Source: UBA5336 sp038522375
Lineage (GTDB): Bacteria > Pseudomonadota > Alphaproteobacteria > Caulobacterales > Hyphomonadaceae
DNA: 8,946 bases
Direction of reading: 5' to 3'
Assembly (NCBI GenBank): GCA_038522375.1
Contig: JBCBKE010000093.1
Coordinates: forward strand, 1 to 8,946
Made by a program: the position numbers and the translations under genes
Shown here: positions 1 through 5,956 of the stretch, in pieces
Numbering within the stretch: the stretch's first letter is position 1
Layout of the letters: every line of letters starts with the position of its first letter
The notes under the pieces: model-generated
Told to the model about the DNA's origin: nothing
The model's database searches: none
The model's input: only the letters and a program-made list of their open reading frames with translations

Positions 1-1182
1 GTGACGGCGATTGCAGGCACGCCGGTGGTGGCGGGCGGAAGCGTCGATGTTGGCAATGCAACGGTGACGTTGCAGCCGAACGGGAACTTGCGCATCGAAC
101 CCGATGCCGATTTCTCCGGCTCGCTCAGCTTTGCCTATACGGTTTCCGACGGGTCTCTCACCGACACAGCGACTGCTAACGTTACAGTGGAAGGGGTCAT
201 CGACCCCCCAACCGATGGCGATGACACCATCGAAGGCACGAATGAAGATGACAATTTCAGTGGCGGCGAAGGGAATGACACGCTTCTGGGATTTGCAGGC
301 GACGACACTCTGTTCGGCAATAACGGGAATGATATCCTAGCAGGCGGTGGCGGCGATGACCTGTTGATCGGCGACTCTGGCAATGACGACCTTCGCGGCG
401 GTAGCGGCGTGGACACATTGCTTGGTGGTGAAGGTAACGACCTGCTTCGGGTCGGGTCCGGCAACGATCTGGGCTTTGGCGGAAACGGCGAAGACTTCCT
501 GCAAGGCGCAACCGGAGACGACACCCTGTTCGGTGAAGACGGCGATGACCTCATCTACGGTGGAACCGGGAACGACACGCTCGACGGTGGTAATGGCGAT
601 GACGAATTGCTGGCCGGACGCGGAACCGATGAAGTTCGTGGCGGCAATGGCGACGATATCGTCTTGGGCCAAAACGATGACGACACCGTCAGCGGCGGCA
701 CGGGCAATGACCTTGTCAACGGCGGCGGCGGGAATGACCGTCTCTTCGGCGGCGCCGGAAACGATACGTTGAACGGCGGTGCTGGCGACGACATCATCGA
801 TGGCGGTGCCGGCAATGACATGCTGTTCGGCCAGGGCGGCGTTGATACCTTCGTTTTCGATGGTGATGATGGCGGAAGCGATATCGTCACAGGGTACACA
901 GCGGGCGAAACGATCATGCTTGAGGATTTCGGCTACGCCTCCGCCGAGCAAGCTGCCGCTGATTTCCGCCAGGAGGGTAATGACGTTGTCTTCGAGAATG
1001 GCGACACATCCGTCACCTTCACGGGAACAACCCTGTTCACGGTCTTTGATGGTATCGAGGTGTCGGGTAGCGGCGCCCAGTCCAGCGAGACTGTGATGGC
1101 GCCCGTGTCCGTTGCTCCCGAAGACGATGACGCTGTGTCCTTCGACGGGTTCGACTTTGACGAATTCACGGAAATTGCCTGA
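1..1182 (+). CDS. RTX Ca2+-binding secreted protein, C-terminal part (5' end outside window)
   Basis: The reading frame is open from the first base, so the initial GTG is probably an internal Val codon and the gene begins upstream. The visible 393 residues start in the last strands of a cadherin/Ig-like domain (residues 1-64, ending in the typical TVSDG...ANVTV pattern). A short Pro/Asp linker follows, then 23 uninterrupted nonapeptides of the GGxGxDxLx type (residues 79-285). A post-RTX beta segment (286-355) and an acidic tail ending in FDGFDFDEFTEIA complete the protein. In this family the nonapeptides bind Ca2+ and fold into a parallel beta-roll after export by a type I ABC transporter that reads an uncleaved C-terminal signal. 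No catalytic domain is visible; the missing N-terminal part could hold one, or the protein could be an adhesin. The RTX and secretion-class call is firm, but the specific role is unknown. Confidence 0.93.
   Translation: MTAIAGTPVVAGGSVDVGNATVTLQPNGNLRIEPDADFSGSLSFAYTVSDGSLTDTATANVTVEGVIDPPTDGDDTIEGTNEDDNFSGGEGNDTLLGFAGDDTLFGNNGNDILAGGGGDDLLIGDSGNDDLRGGSGVDTLLGGEGNDLLRVGSGNDLGFGGNGEDFLQGATGDDTLFGEDGDDLIYGGTGNDTLDGGNGDDELLAGRGTDEVRGGNGDDIVLGQNDDDTVSGGTGNDLVNGGGGNDRLFGGAGNDTLNGGAGDDIIDGGAGNDMLFGQGGVDTFVFDGDDGGSDIVTGYTAGETIMLEDFGYASAEQAAADFRQEGNDVVFENGDTSVTFTGTTLFTVFDGIEVSGSGAQSSETVMAPVSVAPEDDDAVSFDGFDFDEFTEIA
235..855 (+). repeat. 23 tandem 27-bp units encoding RTX nonapeptides
   Basis: Counting from residue 79, the frame reads as 23 consecutive nine-residue units without a spacer. 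Examples are GGEGNDTLL, GFAGDDTLF, GGTGNDTLD, GGAGNDTLN and GGAGDDIID. Glycines recur at positions 1, 2 and 4 and Asp at position 6, which are the residues that ligate Ca2+ in the beta-roll. A few units are degenerate: VGSGNDLGF and AGRGTDEVR lack the first Gly, and GQNDDDTVS lacks the Gly at position 4. At DNA level the units differ at many third positions, so this is an old, protein-selected array rather than a recent expansion. Confidence 0.93.
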
Positions 1183-1202
1183 TCCGGTGACGCGATAAAG
1201 CT

Positions 1203-1230
1203 GTGGCCGGCCAAGATTGTCGCCGGCCAC
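1203..1230 (+). terminator. GC-rich hairpin after the RTX gene
   Basis: A perfect 9-bp inverted repeat, GTGGCCGGC (1203-1211) and GCCGGCCAC (1222-1230), with a 10-nt loop, begins 20 bp after the RTX stop codon. The position and stem strength suit a transcription terminator. However, the downstream flank is GTTGAAAGCC and carries no T-tract; the first run of T lies about 35 bp further on. It may therefore be a 3'-end stabilising or Rho-assisted structure instead of a classical intrinsic terminator. Confidence 0.5.
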
Positions 1231-1466
1231 GTTGAAAGCCAGGGCACCGGTAAGGTGGCCTGGGATTTTTTACGCCCGCACAAGACGAGCGCAGTTTTGT
1301 GGGCTCCATGGGGCAACAGACCTGGACCCTTGCAACGGTCGTCCTTTTCCGCCTATACGCCAATTCATCAGGCGGACCTCTGGCGTTCCAGCGCCACGCA
1401 CTAACGCCCGGACCAATGGTGCCGGTTTAATCGCCTTGAACGGCGCGATGACCGGACTTTGAGCCT
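1231..1466. other. Non-coding spacer upstream of the decarboxylase gene
   Basis: Together with the hairpin before it, this makes about 300 bp without a convincing gene. Short open frames cross it on both strands, but none shows recognisable protein composition or a good ribosome binding site. Two small inverted repeats are visible: TGGCG/CGCCA at 1381-1396 and CGCC/GGCG at 1432-1445. The promoter of the decarboxylase gene should lie here, but no clear -35/-10 pair stands out. Confidence 0.5.
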
Positions 1467-1480
1467 GGAGCGATATCGCC

Positions 1481-2686
1481 ATGGACGCTTTTTCTGCGCC
1501 GTCAGCCCTGATTTCCTCGCAAAAACCGACAGACCCAGTCTTGTTGTATCGACCGCACCGGCTTGCCGCTGCTGCAAAATGGTTCACAGAACGGTTCCCG
1601 GCGCGCCCGTATTACGCCGTGAAAGCCAACCCTGCGCCGCATATCCTTAAAGGGTTATGGGATGCAGGCCTTCGCCAGTTCGATGTCGCCTCGATCGGAG
1701 AAGTCCGCGCTGTTCGTGCCCTCTTTCCGGACGCTGAACTGGCATTTCTCCATCCAGTGAAGGCGGGCCCCGCAATAGAGGAGGCCTATCAGGACCACCG
1801 GGTCTGCACGTTCGTGCTCGATAGTCAGGCCGAGTTCGACAAGATCATGCGGGAAACCGGCGAAGCCGAGGACCTTACACTTCTTGTCCGGATCCACGTC
1901 TCCAATGCGGGCGCTGTCAAACCGCTGGCGGGAAAGTTCGGCGCATCGGCAACCCAGGCGCCTGCCTTGTTGCGTGCCGTCAGGACCCGTGCTGCCCGAC
2001 TGGGCGTTTCGTTCCATGTCGGCAGCCAGGCGCTGAACCCCGAGGCATGGAGCCGTGCCATGGGCGATCTCTCGGCCTTGATCACCGAAGCAGGCGTCAT
2101 CGCCGACATCGTCGACGTGGGCGGTGGTTTTCCAGGCTGCTATGCGATGGACAGACCGCCACCGATGGACGCGTATGCCGCACGCATCGCCTCGGCGTTT
2201 GAAACCATGCCGGTACTGGAAAATGCGGAACTGTGGTGCGAGCCCGGTCGGGCCCTCGTTGCCGAAGCTGAGAGCCTGCTTTGCCGCGTTGACGGTGTCA
2301 AATGCGGCGCGGTTTACCTGAACGATGGCGCATTTGGTGCGCTCTATGACGTGTCCCATGAACGTTGGGCGTTTCCCTACCGCTGTTTTCGGGCGGATGG
2401 TCAGCCGCTGGATGCCGCTTGTAAGCCGAAGATTGTCTATGGCCCAACCTGCGATAGTGCCGACCGGTTCCCCGACCTGCTTCCGCTTCCGGAAGATCTT
2501 GGCGAAGGAGACTACATCGAGTTTGGCAATCTCGGCGCCTATGGTCGGTCGATCGCCGGTGGGTTCAACGGGTTCGGACGCTACGAAACCTGCCGTGTAC
2601 GGGATTCGGCCTGGGCGACGGCCTTCCCTGCTGCCGGGCCCGCCGAAAGGGTTACCATTGGTTCCCAGGGCCGAGATTTCGGTTAA
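1481..2686 (+). CDS. Fold-III PLP-dependent decarboxylase, ornithine (or lysine) decarboxylase type
   Basis: This 401-residue protein is a member of the alanine-racemase-fold (group IV) decarboxylases. The expected enzyme reaction is decarboxylation of L-ornithine to putrescine, the entry step of polyamine synthesis, in the cytoplasm. Visible landmarks are the PLP-binding lysine in YYAVKANPAP (K48), HVGSQ at 179-183, the phosphate-binding GGGFPG loop (214-219), EPGR (254-257), the active-site loop GPTCDSADR with C324 and D325, and GDYIEFGNLGAY (343-354). Asp after the catalytic Cys fits ornithine/lysine decarboxylases; diaminopimelate decarboxylase normally has Glu there. The substrate-specificity segment reads DGAFGALYD (282-290), slightly different from the more usual DGxYGS form, so the exact diamine is uncertain. 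The ATG is preceded by GGAG (1467-1470) at a 10-nt spacing. The gene stands alone; the next gene, 65 bp on, has its own apparent promoter. Confidence 0.93.
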   Translation: MDAFSAPSALISSQKPTDPVLLYRPHRLAAAAKWFTERFPARPYYAVKANPAPHILKGLWDAGLRQFDVASIGEVRAVRALFPDAELAFLHPVKAGPAIEEAYQDHRVCTFVLDSQAEFDKIMRETGEAEDLTLLVRIHVSNAGAVKPLAGKFGASATQAPALLRAVRTRAARLGVSFHVGSQALNPEAWSRAMGDLSALITEAGVIADIVDVGGGFPGCYAMDRPPPMDAYAARIASAFETMPVLENAELWCEPGRALVAEAESLLCRVDGVKCGAVYLNDGAFGALYDVSHERWAFPYRCFRADGQPLDAACKPKIVYGPTCDSADRFPDLLPLPEDLGEGDYIEFGNLGAYGRSIAGGFNGFGRYETCRVRDSAWATAFPAAGPAERVTIGSQGRDFG

Positions 2687-2697
2687 CGGTCCCGCGA

Positions 2698-2712
2698 TTG
2701 TGCAGTGCACAA
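2698..2712 (+). promoter_or_regulatory. Palindromic operator resembling a PhaR site, overlapping a possible promoter
   Basis: TTGTGCA-G-TGCACAA is a perfect 15-bp palindrome centred 47 bp upstream of the phasin-like start codon. Its right part, TGCAGTGCACAA (2701-2712), matches the consensus TGCRNYGCASMA that I recall for PhaR of Bradyrhizobium; PhaR represses phasin genes and is released by PHA. A weak promoter can be drawn through it: TTGTGC at 2698-2703 as -35 and TAGTTT at 2721-2726 as -10, 17 bp apart. PhaR bound there would block RNA polymerase. The palindrome is directly seen; the identity of the regulator is inferred. Confidence 0.6.
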
Positions 2713-2714
2713 CG

Positions 2715-2736
2715 CTGTGATAGTTTTAAATCACAG
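2715..2736 (+). promoter_or_regulatory. Second inverted repeat, CTGTGAT-N8-ATCACAG, before the phasin-like gene
   Basis: Perfect 7-bp arms (2715-2721 and 2730-2736) flank an AT-rich 8-bp centre, agttttaa. The repeat begins 2 bp after the 15-bp palindrome and ends 4 bp before the GGAG ribosome binding site (2741-2744). It may be a second operator or, if transcription starts upstream of it, a small hairpin in the leader. The arms resemble CRP half-sites, but TGTGA and TCACA are 10 bp apart instead of 6, so a classical CRP site is unlikely. Confidence 0.4.
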
Positions 2737-2751
2737 GATCGGAGTATTACG

Positions 2752-3684
2752 ATGGACAACAAGCCTTTCATGTTCAATCCGCTGGCCGCGCAGGCGATGC
2801 TCCTGCAGGCCATGATCGATGCTTCCCGCGAAGCCCACGACGTTTCCGTGGCCGCCGTCAAGCGCGCGGGCGAACGCAAGTCCTCGCCGATTGAGTGGGT
2901 CACTTTCGAGATGCCCGTGGTCAATCCGGGAAGTTTCATCGATGAGCAGGTCATGCGTGATACCTTTCACCGGCTGGCAGACCGAAACCTGCGCGGTTGG
3001 GAAGTTGCAGCGGAACTCCTGAAGGCAATGCCGAACTGGATGACGGCGACCACCAAAGTGCCGGGCACCGTGCTCACCGATTGGTTTGATCAGATGCGCC
3101 GCGCCAGCCAGACGATGATGACCAGCACCGACACCTGGACTAATATGGACCTGGCACGCCCGATCCTCGAAAAGGCGATGGCGAACGTATCGCGCGCAAA
3201 GGCGGCCGCCGAACAGGCTGAGACAAAGACCGTTGCCAAGCCCGTTGCGAAGCCCAAGCCAGTGGCGCCTGCGAAAAAGCCTGCTGCCAAGCCTGAAACC
3301 ATCGCGCGGGCCCCAAAAGCCAAGCCGATTGCGAAAGCGGCTCCCAAGCCGACGACACCCGCAGCGAAGGTTGCGCCGAAAACGACCGCTGCGAAGCCGA
3401 AAACCAAGCGTGCGACGCCCAGCAAGCCAACGACGCCAAAACTGGACGGACCCGTGCGTTTGGACGGTCCCCGTGGCAAGGCCGACGACTTGACGGCGAT
3501 CAAGGGTGTTGGTGAGAAACTGGCTTCGCTCCTCAACTCGCTGGGGATCTATCACTATGATCAGGTCGCCGCCTGGACCAAGAAGGATGGCGAGTGGATC
3601 GACGCCAGGCTTGCCTTCAAGGGACGCGTGGCGCGCGAGGCATGGATCAAGCAAGCCAAGGCCCTGGCGAAGAAAACCGCCTGA
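2752..3684 (+). CDS. Phasin-like protein with Ala/Lys/Pro linker and C-terminal helix-hairpin-helix domain
   Basis: The 310-residue product has three parts. Residues 1-150 are helical and amphipathic (FNPLAAQAMLLQAMIDASREAHD..., later WFDQMRRASQ), as in phasins that coat polyhydroxyalkanoate granules. Residues 150-232 are a low-complexity Lys/Ala/Pro linker resembling histone H1 tails and the C-terminal part of PhaF-type phasins, which bind DNA. Residues 243-306 form a compact domain starting DDLTAIKGVGEKLASLLNSLGI, a helix-hairpin-helix, and continuing with YHYDQVAAWT...LAFKGRVAREAWIKQAKALA. This domain also occurs as a C-terminal extension of alphaproteobacterial NuoE-like and L21-linked proteins. 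The start at 2752 has GGAG at 7 nt; an alternative start at 2698 lies inside the operator palindrome. A role linking PHA granules to the nucleoid is plausible but inferred. The phasin assignment rests on composition and on the PhaR-like site; the HhH domain is clearer. Confidence 0.82.
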   Translation: MDNKPFMFNPLAAQAMLLQAMIDASREAHDVSVAAVKRAGERKSSPIEWVTFEMPVVNPGSFIDEQVMRDTFHRLADRNLRGWEVAAELLKAMPNWMTATTKVPGTVLTDWFDQMRRASQTMMTSTDTWTNMDLARPILEKAMANVSRAKAAAEQAETKTVAKPVAKPKPVAPAKKPAAKPETIARAPKAKPIAKAAPKPTTPAAKVAPKTTAAKPKTKRATPSKPTTPKLDGPVRLDGPRGKADDLTAIKGVGEKLASLLNSLGIYHYDQVAAWTKKDGEWIDARLAFKGRVAREAWIKQAKALAKKTA

Positions 3685-3690
3685 CCCGCT

Positions 3691-4410
3691 TCAGATCCCC
3701 ATGACGAAGACATGTTCATCTTCGCCGCCAAGCGCTCTTGAAAGTCGTGCATTGATCAGGTCGCGGGTCATATCGGCTGGCAGGTTCTTCACGGCATCGG
3801 GCGCCACGGAGAGGTCAGGACGGAGGTGGGCGTTGTCACCGTCGATGGCCCAGACTTCCAGCGTGGTGACGACGATCCCTTTCTCGCCTGCATAGTCGAG
3901 AAAGTCCCGCGCGCGGCGCTCACCCATGAAACTGGTGCCCTTTCCAGACCGCGCCCGCGCAAGTTCCTCATCAAGATCATGGGTTTCATAGCCGCGCGGC
4001 TCGCCACCACTCGAACCCAGGGGCCCCTTGTCCAGCCGGTGCTCCACGGCAAGGACCATTGCTTCGGCGGCCATGAAGGCGAGCGGGATCAGGATCAGGA
4101 AAATGACGTTCGGCCCGCCCCCGGTAAAAAAGTCTAGCATGTCGAGTGCCGAGGAGAATGCGAGCCCGACCAGGCCAGCGAGGAGGATCGGCATGTACCA
4201 GGCCGGGTAGCGGAACATCCAGCCATTCGGCTCGCGTCGCATCAAGTACATGAGGGCTGCCGATAAGAAGAGCGTCGGCACCACGATCATCATCACCAGG
4301 TCGGGCGGAATACGCAGCAGGGGTTCGACCAGCCGTTCGAAAACGGGCTGGCGTGGCAGGACGATGGCAACAAGCCCGTAGACCGGGATCCAGATCAGCA
4401 GGCGACGCAT
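3691..4410 (-). CDS. Four-helix inner-membrane protein of unknown function, co-oriented with tig
   Basis: I do not recognise this 239-residue protein. Four hydrophobic segments are visible at about residues 3-19, 37-57, 70-90 and 100-122. Arg-rich turns (MRRE at 57-60, and EHRLDK at 123-128) suggest that both termini face the cytoplasm. Residues 125-239 form a soluble domain: a charged, flexible stretch, then FMGERRARDFLDYAGEKGIVVTTLEVW, VAPDAVKNLPADMTRDLINARLSRAL and a C-terminal EHVFVMGI. There are no cysteines and no obvious catalytic motif. The ATG at 4410 is preceded by GAGGG at a 7-nt spacing; an in-frame TTG six codons upstream is less likely because the Shine-Dalgarno then falls inside the gene. 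The start lies 32 bp after the tig stop, so the two are probably cotranscribed. The stop is 6 bp from that of the converging phasin-like gene, leaving no room for a terminator between them. Confidence 0.85.
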   Translation of the reverse strand: MRRLLIWIPVYGLVAIVLPRQPVFERLVEPLLRIPPDLVMMIVVPTLFLSAALMYLMRREPNGWMFRYPAWYMPILLAGLVGLAFSSALDMLDFFTGGGPNVIFLILIPLAFMAAEAMVLAVEHRLDKGPLGSSGGEPRGYETHDLDEELARARSGKGTSFMGERRARDFLDYAGEKGIVVTTLEVWAIDGDNAHLRPDLSVAPDAVKNLPADMTRDLINARLSRALGGEDEHVFVMGI

Positions 4411-4442
4411 GGTCGAGCCCTCACCCAATCCGCGCCGGTCGC

Positions 4443-5786
4443 CTAGGTCAGGTCTTCGTCTTCGGCAAAGAGTTCATCCTTGCTCACGGTCTTGTCGGTC
4501 ACGTTGGCAACCTCGAGAATATGATCGACCACCTTTTCCTCGTAGATCGGCGCGCGAACGTTTGCCATTGCATCCGGGTTCTTCTGGAAGAACTCGATCA
4601 CTTCCCGCTCCTGGCCGGGATACTGTCGCGCCTGGGCAATGACGGCCTGCTGAACTTCCTGCTCCGTTATCTGGATACTGTTCAGTCGGCCGATTTCAGC
4701 GAGCACCAATCCTAGCCGCACACGGCGTTCGGCGATCTTGGTGTATTCGTCTTTCAACTCATCATCGGATTTCGCCTTGTCCTCTTCAGACAAGCGATCA
4801 GCGTCCTTCTCCTGCATCAGTTGGGACCAGATCTGGTCAAACTCCTGCTTCACCATCGTGGGCGGCAGATCGAAGCTGTGCCGTTCATCGAGCACGTCGA
4901 GCAATTGTCTTTTCGCCTTCTGACGGGAGGCCTGGTCATATTGGCCGGAGATCTGGCTACGGAACATGTCACGCAGCGCTTCAAGATCCTCGGCACCCAG
5001 GCCCTGGGCGAATTCGTCATCAATCTCAGGGGTTTCCGGTGCCCGCACTTCAATGACCTTGACCTCGAACACAGCATCTTTTCCGGCAAGGTTTTCCGAT
5101 GGGTAGTCGTCGGGAAAGGTGACATTGAGTTCGGTTTCCTGGCCGGCCTTCACATCGACCAGTTGTTCCTCGAAACCGGGAATGAAGCGACCCGCACCAA
5201 TGACCACCGCCTGCTCTTCTGCCGTACCGCCGTCGAACGCTTCACCATCGATCTTGCCGACGAAATCGATCACGACGGCATCGCCGTCACGAGCCTTGGC
5301 GGTTTTCCCGCGCGCCTCGTATTTGGTGTTTTGCTCGGCCAGCCTTTTCAGGGACTCATCGACCTCCTCGTCCGGGATATCCGCAACCGGCCGCTCGATC
5401 GATATCGTTGAGATATCTGTTGGTTCGAACTCCGGCATGATATCGATATCGAAGCGGTAGTTGAGGTCTGCCTCGCCAGCCAGGACGGAATCGATTTCCG
5501 TATCCCAGTGCATCTGCGGCTGGGATGCGGCCCGTACTTCAGCATCATCAATGGCTTTTTCGTTGGTTTGCTTGACCAGGTCTTCCACCAATTCACCCAT
5601 GATGGAACGGCCGTACATCCGCTTCACGTGGGTGGCCGGCACCTTGCCAGGGCGAAAACCCTTTAGACGCATCTGAGGGCGGATTTCATCCACCTTGGCA
5701 TCAAACTTCGCCTGCAACTCCGAGGCCGGTACGCGCACCTCGAAAGTCCGGTTCAGTCCTTCGGCCTGGGTTTGCGTCACATCCAT
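4443..5786 (-). CDS. tig: Trigger factor, ribosome-associated chaperone and peptidyl-prolyl isomerase
   Basis: The 447-residue protein has the length and all three parts of trigger factor. The N-terminal ribosome-binding domain carries the signature LKGFRPGKVP (residues 41-50), whose GFRxGK loop docks on ribosomal protein L23 next to the exit tunnel. An FKBP-type isomerase domain occupies about 165-248 (GDAVVIDFVGKIDGEAFDGG..., FIPGFEEQLVDVKAGQE, FPDDYP...LAGKDAVFEVKV). The C-terminal chaperone arms follow (250-430, with FDLPPTMVKQEFDQIW and the VVDHILEVANV helix), then an acidic tail. The start is the ATG at 5786, preceded by AAGGA at an 8-nt spacing; the frame stays open for 77 further codons upstream, but these are Arg-rich and overlap the preceding terminator. 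In many proteobacteria tig is followed by clpP-clpX; here a membrane protein gene follows instead. Confidence 0.98.
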   Translation of the reverse strand: MDVTQTQAEGLNRTFEVRVPASELQAKFDAKVDEIRPQMRLKGFRPGKVPATHVKRMYGRSIMGELVEDLVKQTNEKAIDDAEVRAASQPQMHWDTEIDSVLAGEADLNYRFDIDIMPEFEPTDISTISIERPVADIPDEEVDESLKRLAEQNTKYEARGKTAKARDGDAVVIDFVGKIDGEAFDGGTAEEQAVVIGAGRFIPGFEEQLVDVKAGQETELNVTFPDDYPSENLAGKDAVFEVKVIEVRAPETPEIDDEFAQGLGAEDLEALRDMFRSQISGQYDQASRQKAKRQLLDVLDERHSFDLPPTMVKQEFDQIWSQLMQEKDADRLSEEDKAKSDDELKDEYTKIAERRVRLGLVLAEIGRLNSIQITEQEVQQAVIAQARQYPGQEREVIEFFQKNPDAMANVRAPIYEEKVVDHILEVANVTDKTVSKDELFAEDEDLT

Positions 5787-5919
5787 CTTTCTGATCCTTG
5801 AGCGGGGCGCAGCCCGTTTTCCGGGCGCAGCGTGGGTTAGGGATTTATCCTGAAGCGACGGCCTATCGCATAGGGCCCAAGCCAAGTCCACGGAGGCCGG
5901 ACCAATTTCAGCACAGCAG
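5787..5919 (-). promoter_or_regulatory. tig leader and promoter region with two small hairpins
   Basis: The spacer between the upstream terminator and the tig start should hold the tig promoter. Two short inverted repeats are visible: GCCCG/CGGGC with a 5-nt loop (5812-5826), and CCTAT/ATAGG around CGC (5862-5874). I see no convincing -35/-10 pair; an AT-rich patch around 5848-5857 (minus strand GGATAAATCC) is the best -10 candidate. The region also supplies the AAGGA ribosome binding site of tig. Confidence 0.35.
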
Positions 5920-5940
5920 AAAAGGCGTTGTTGCCGCCTT
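5920..5940 (-). terminator. Hairpin terminator after the 851-residue RTX gene
   Basis: On the minus strand AAGGCG (5940-5935) and CGCCTT (5927-5922) form a 6-bp stem with a 7-nt loop. A four-T run (5923-5920), two of whose T pair in the stem, and then CT follow. It starts 16 bp after the RTX stop codon and well before tig. Position, stem and short T-run suit an intrinsic terminator of moderate strength that separates the two transcription units. Confidence 0.6.
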
Positions 5941-5956
5941 CTCGCTCGTGCGCCGC

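Noticed and set aside
235..855. A CRISPR array or DNA satellite
   Set aside because: The 27-bp periodicity is in-frame, without spacers, and encodes Gly/Asp nonapeptides with many silent differences. It is a protein repeat.
337..1230. A 297-codon open frame on the minus strand across the RTX repeat region
   Set aside because: It mirrors the 27-bp repeats, giving a repetitive Val/Ala/Ile-rich product with no family resemblance. It is the antisense shadow of the RTX gene.
1655..2710. A 351-codon open frame on the minus strand opposite the decarboxylase
   Set aside because: The plus strand carries every active-site motif of the enzyme in order. The minus frame has no domain and is typical of high-GC antisense frames.
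2716..2735. A CRP/FNR-type site
   Set aside because: TGTGA and TCACA are separated by 10 bp, not the 6 bp needed for CRP, and the FNR half-site TTGAT is absent.
2698..2751. An earlier start for the phasin-like protein, 18 codons upstream
   Set aside because: It would place the start codon inside the operator palindrome and lacks a ribosome binding site. The ATG at 2752 has GGAG at a 7-nt spacing.
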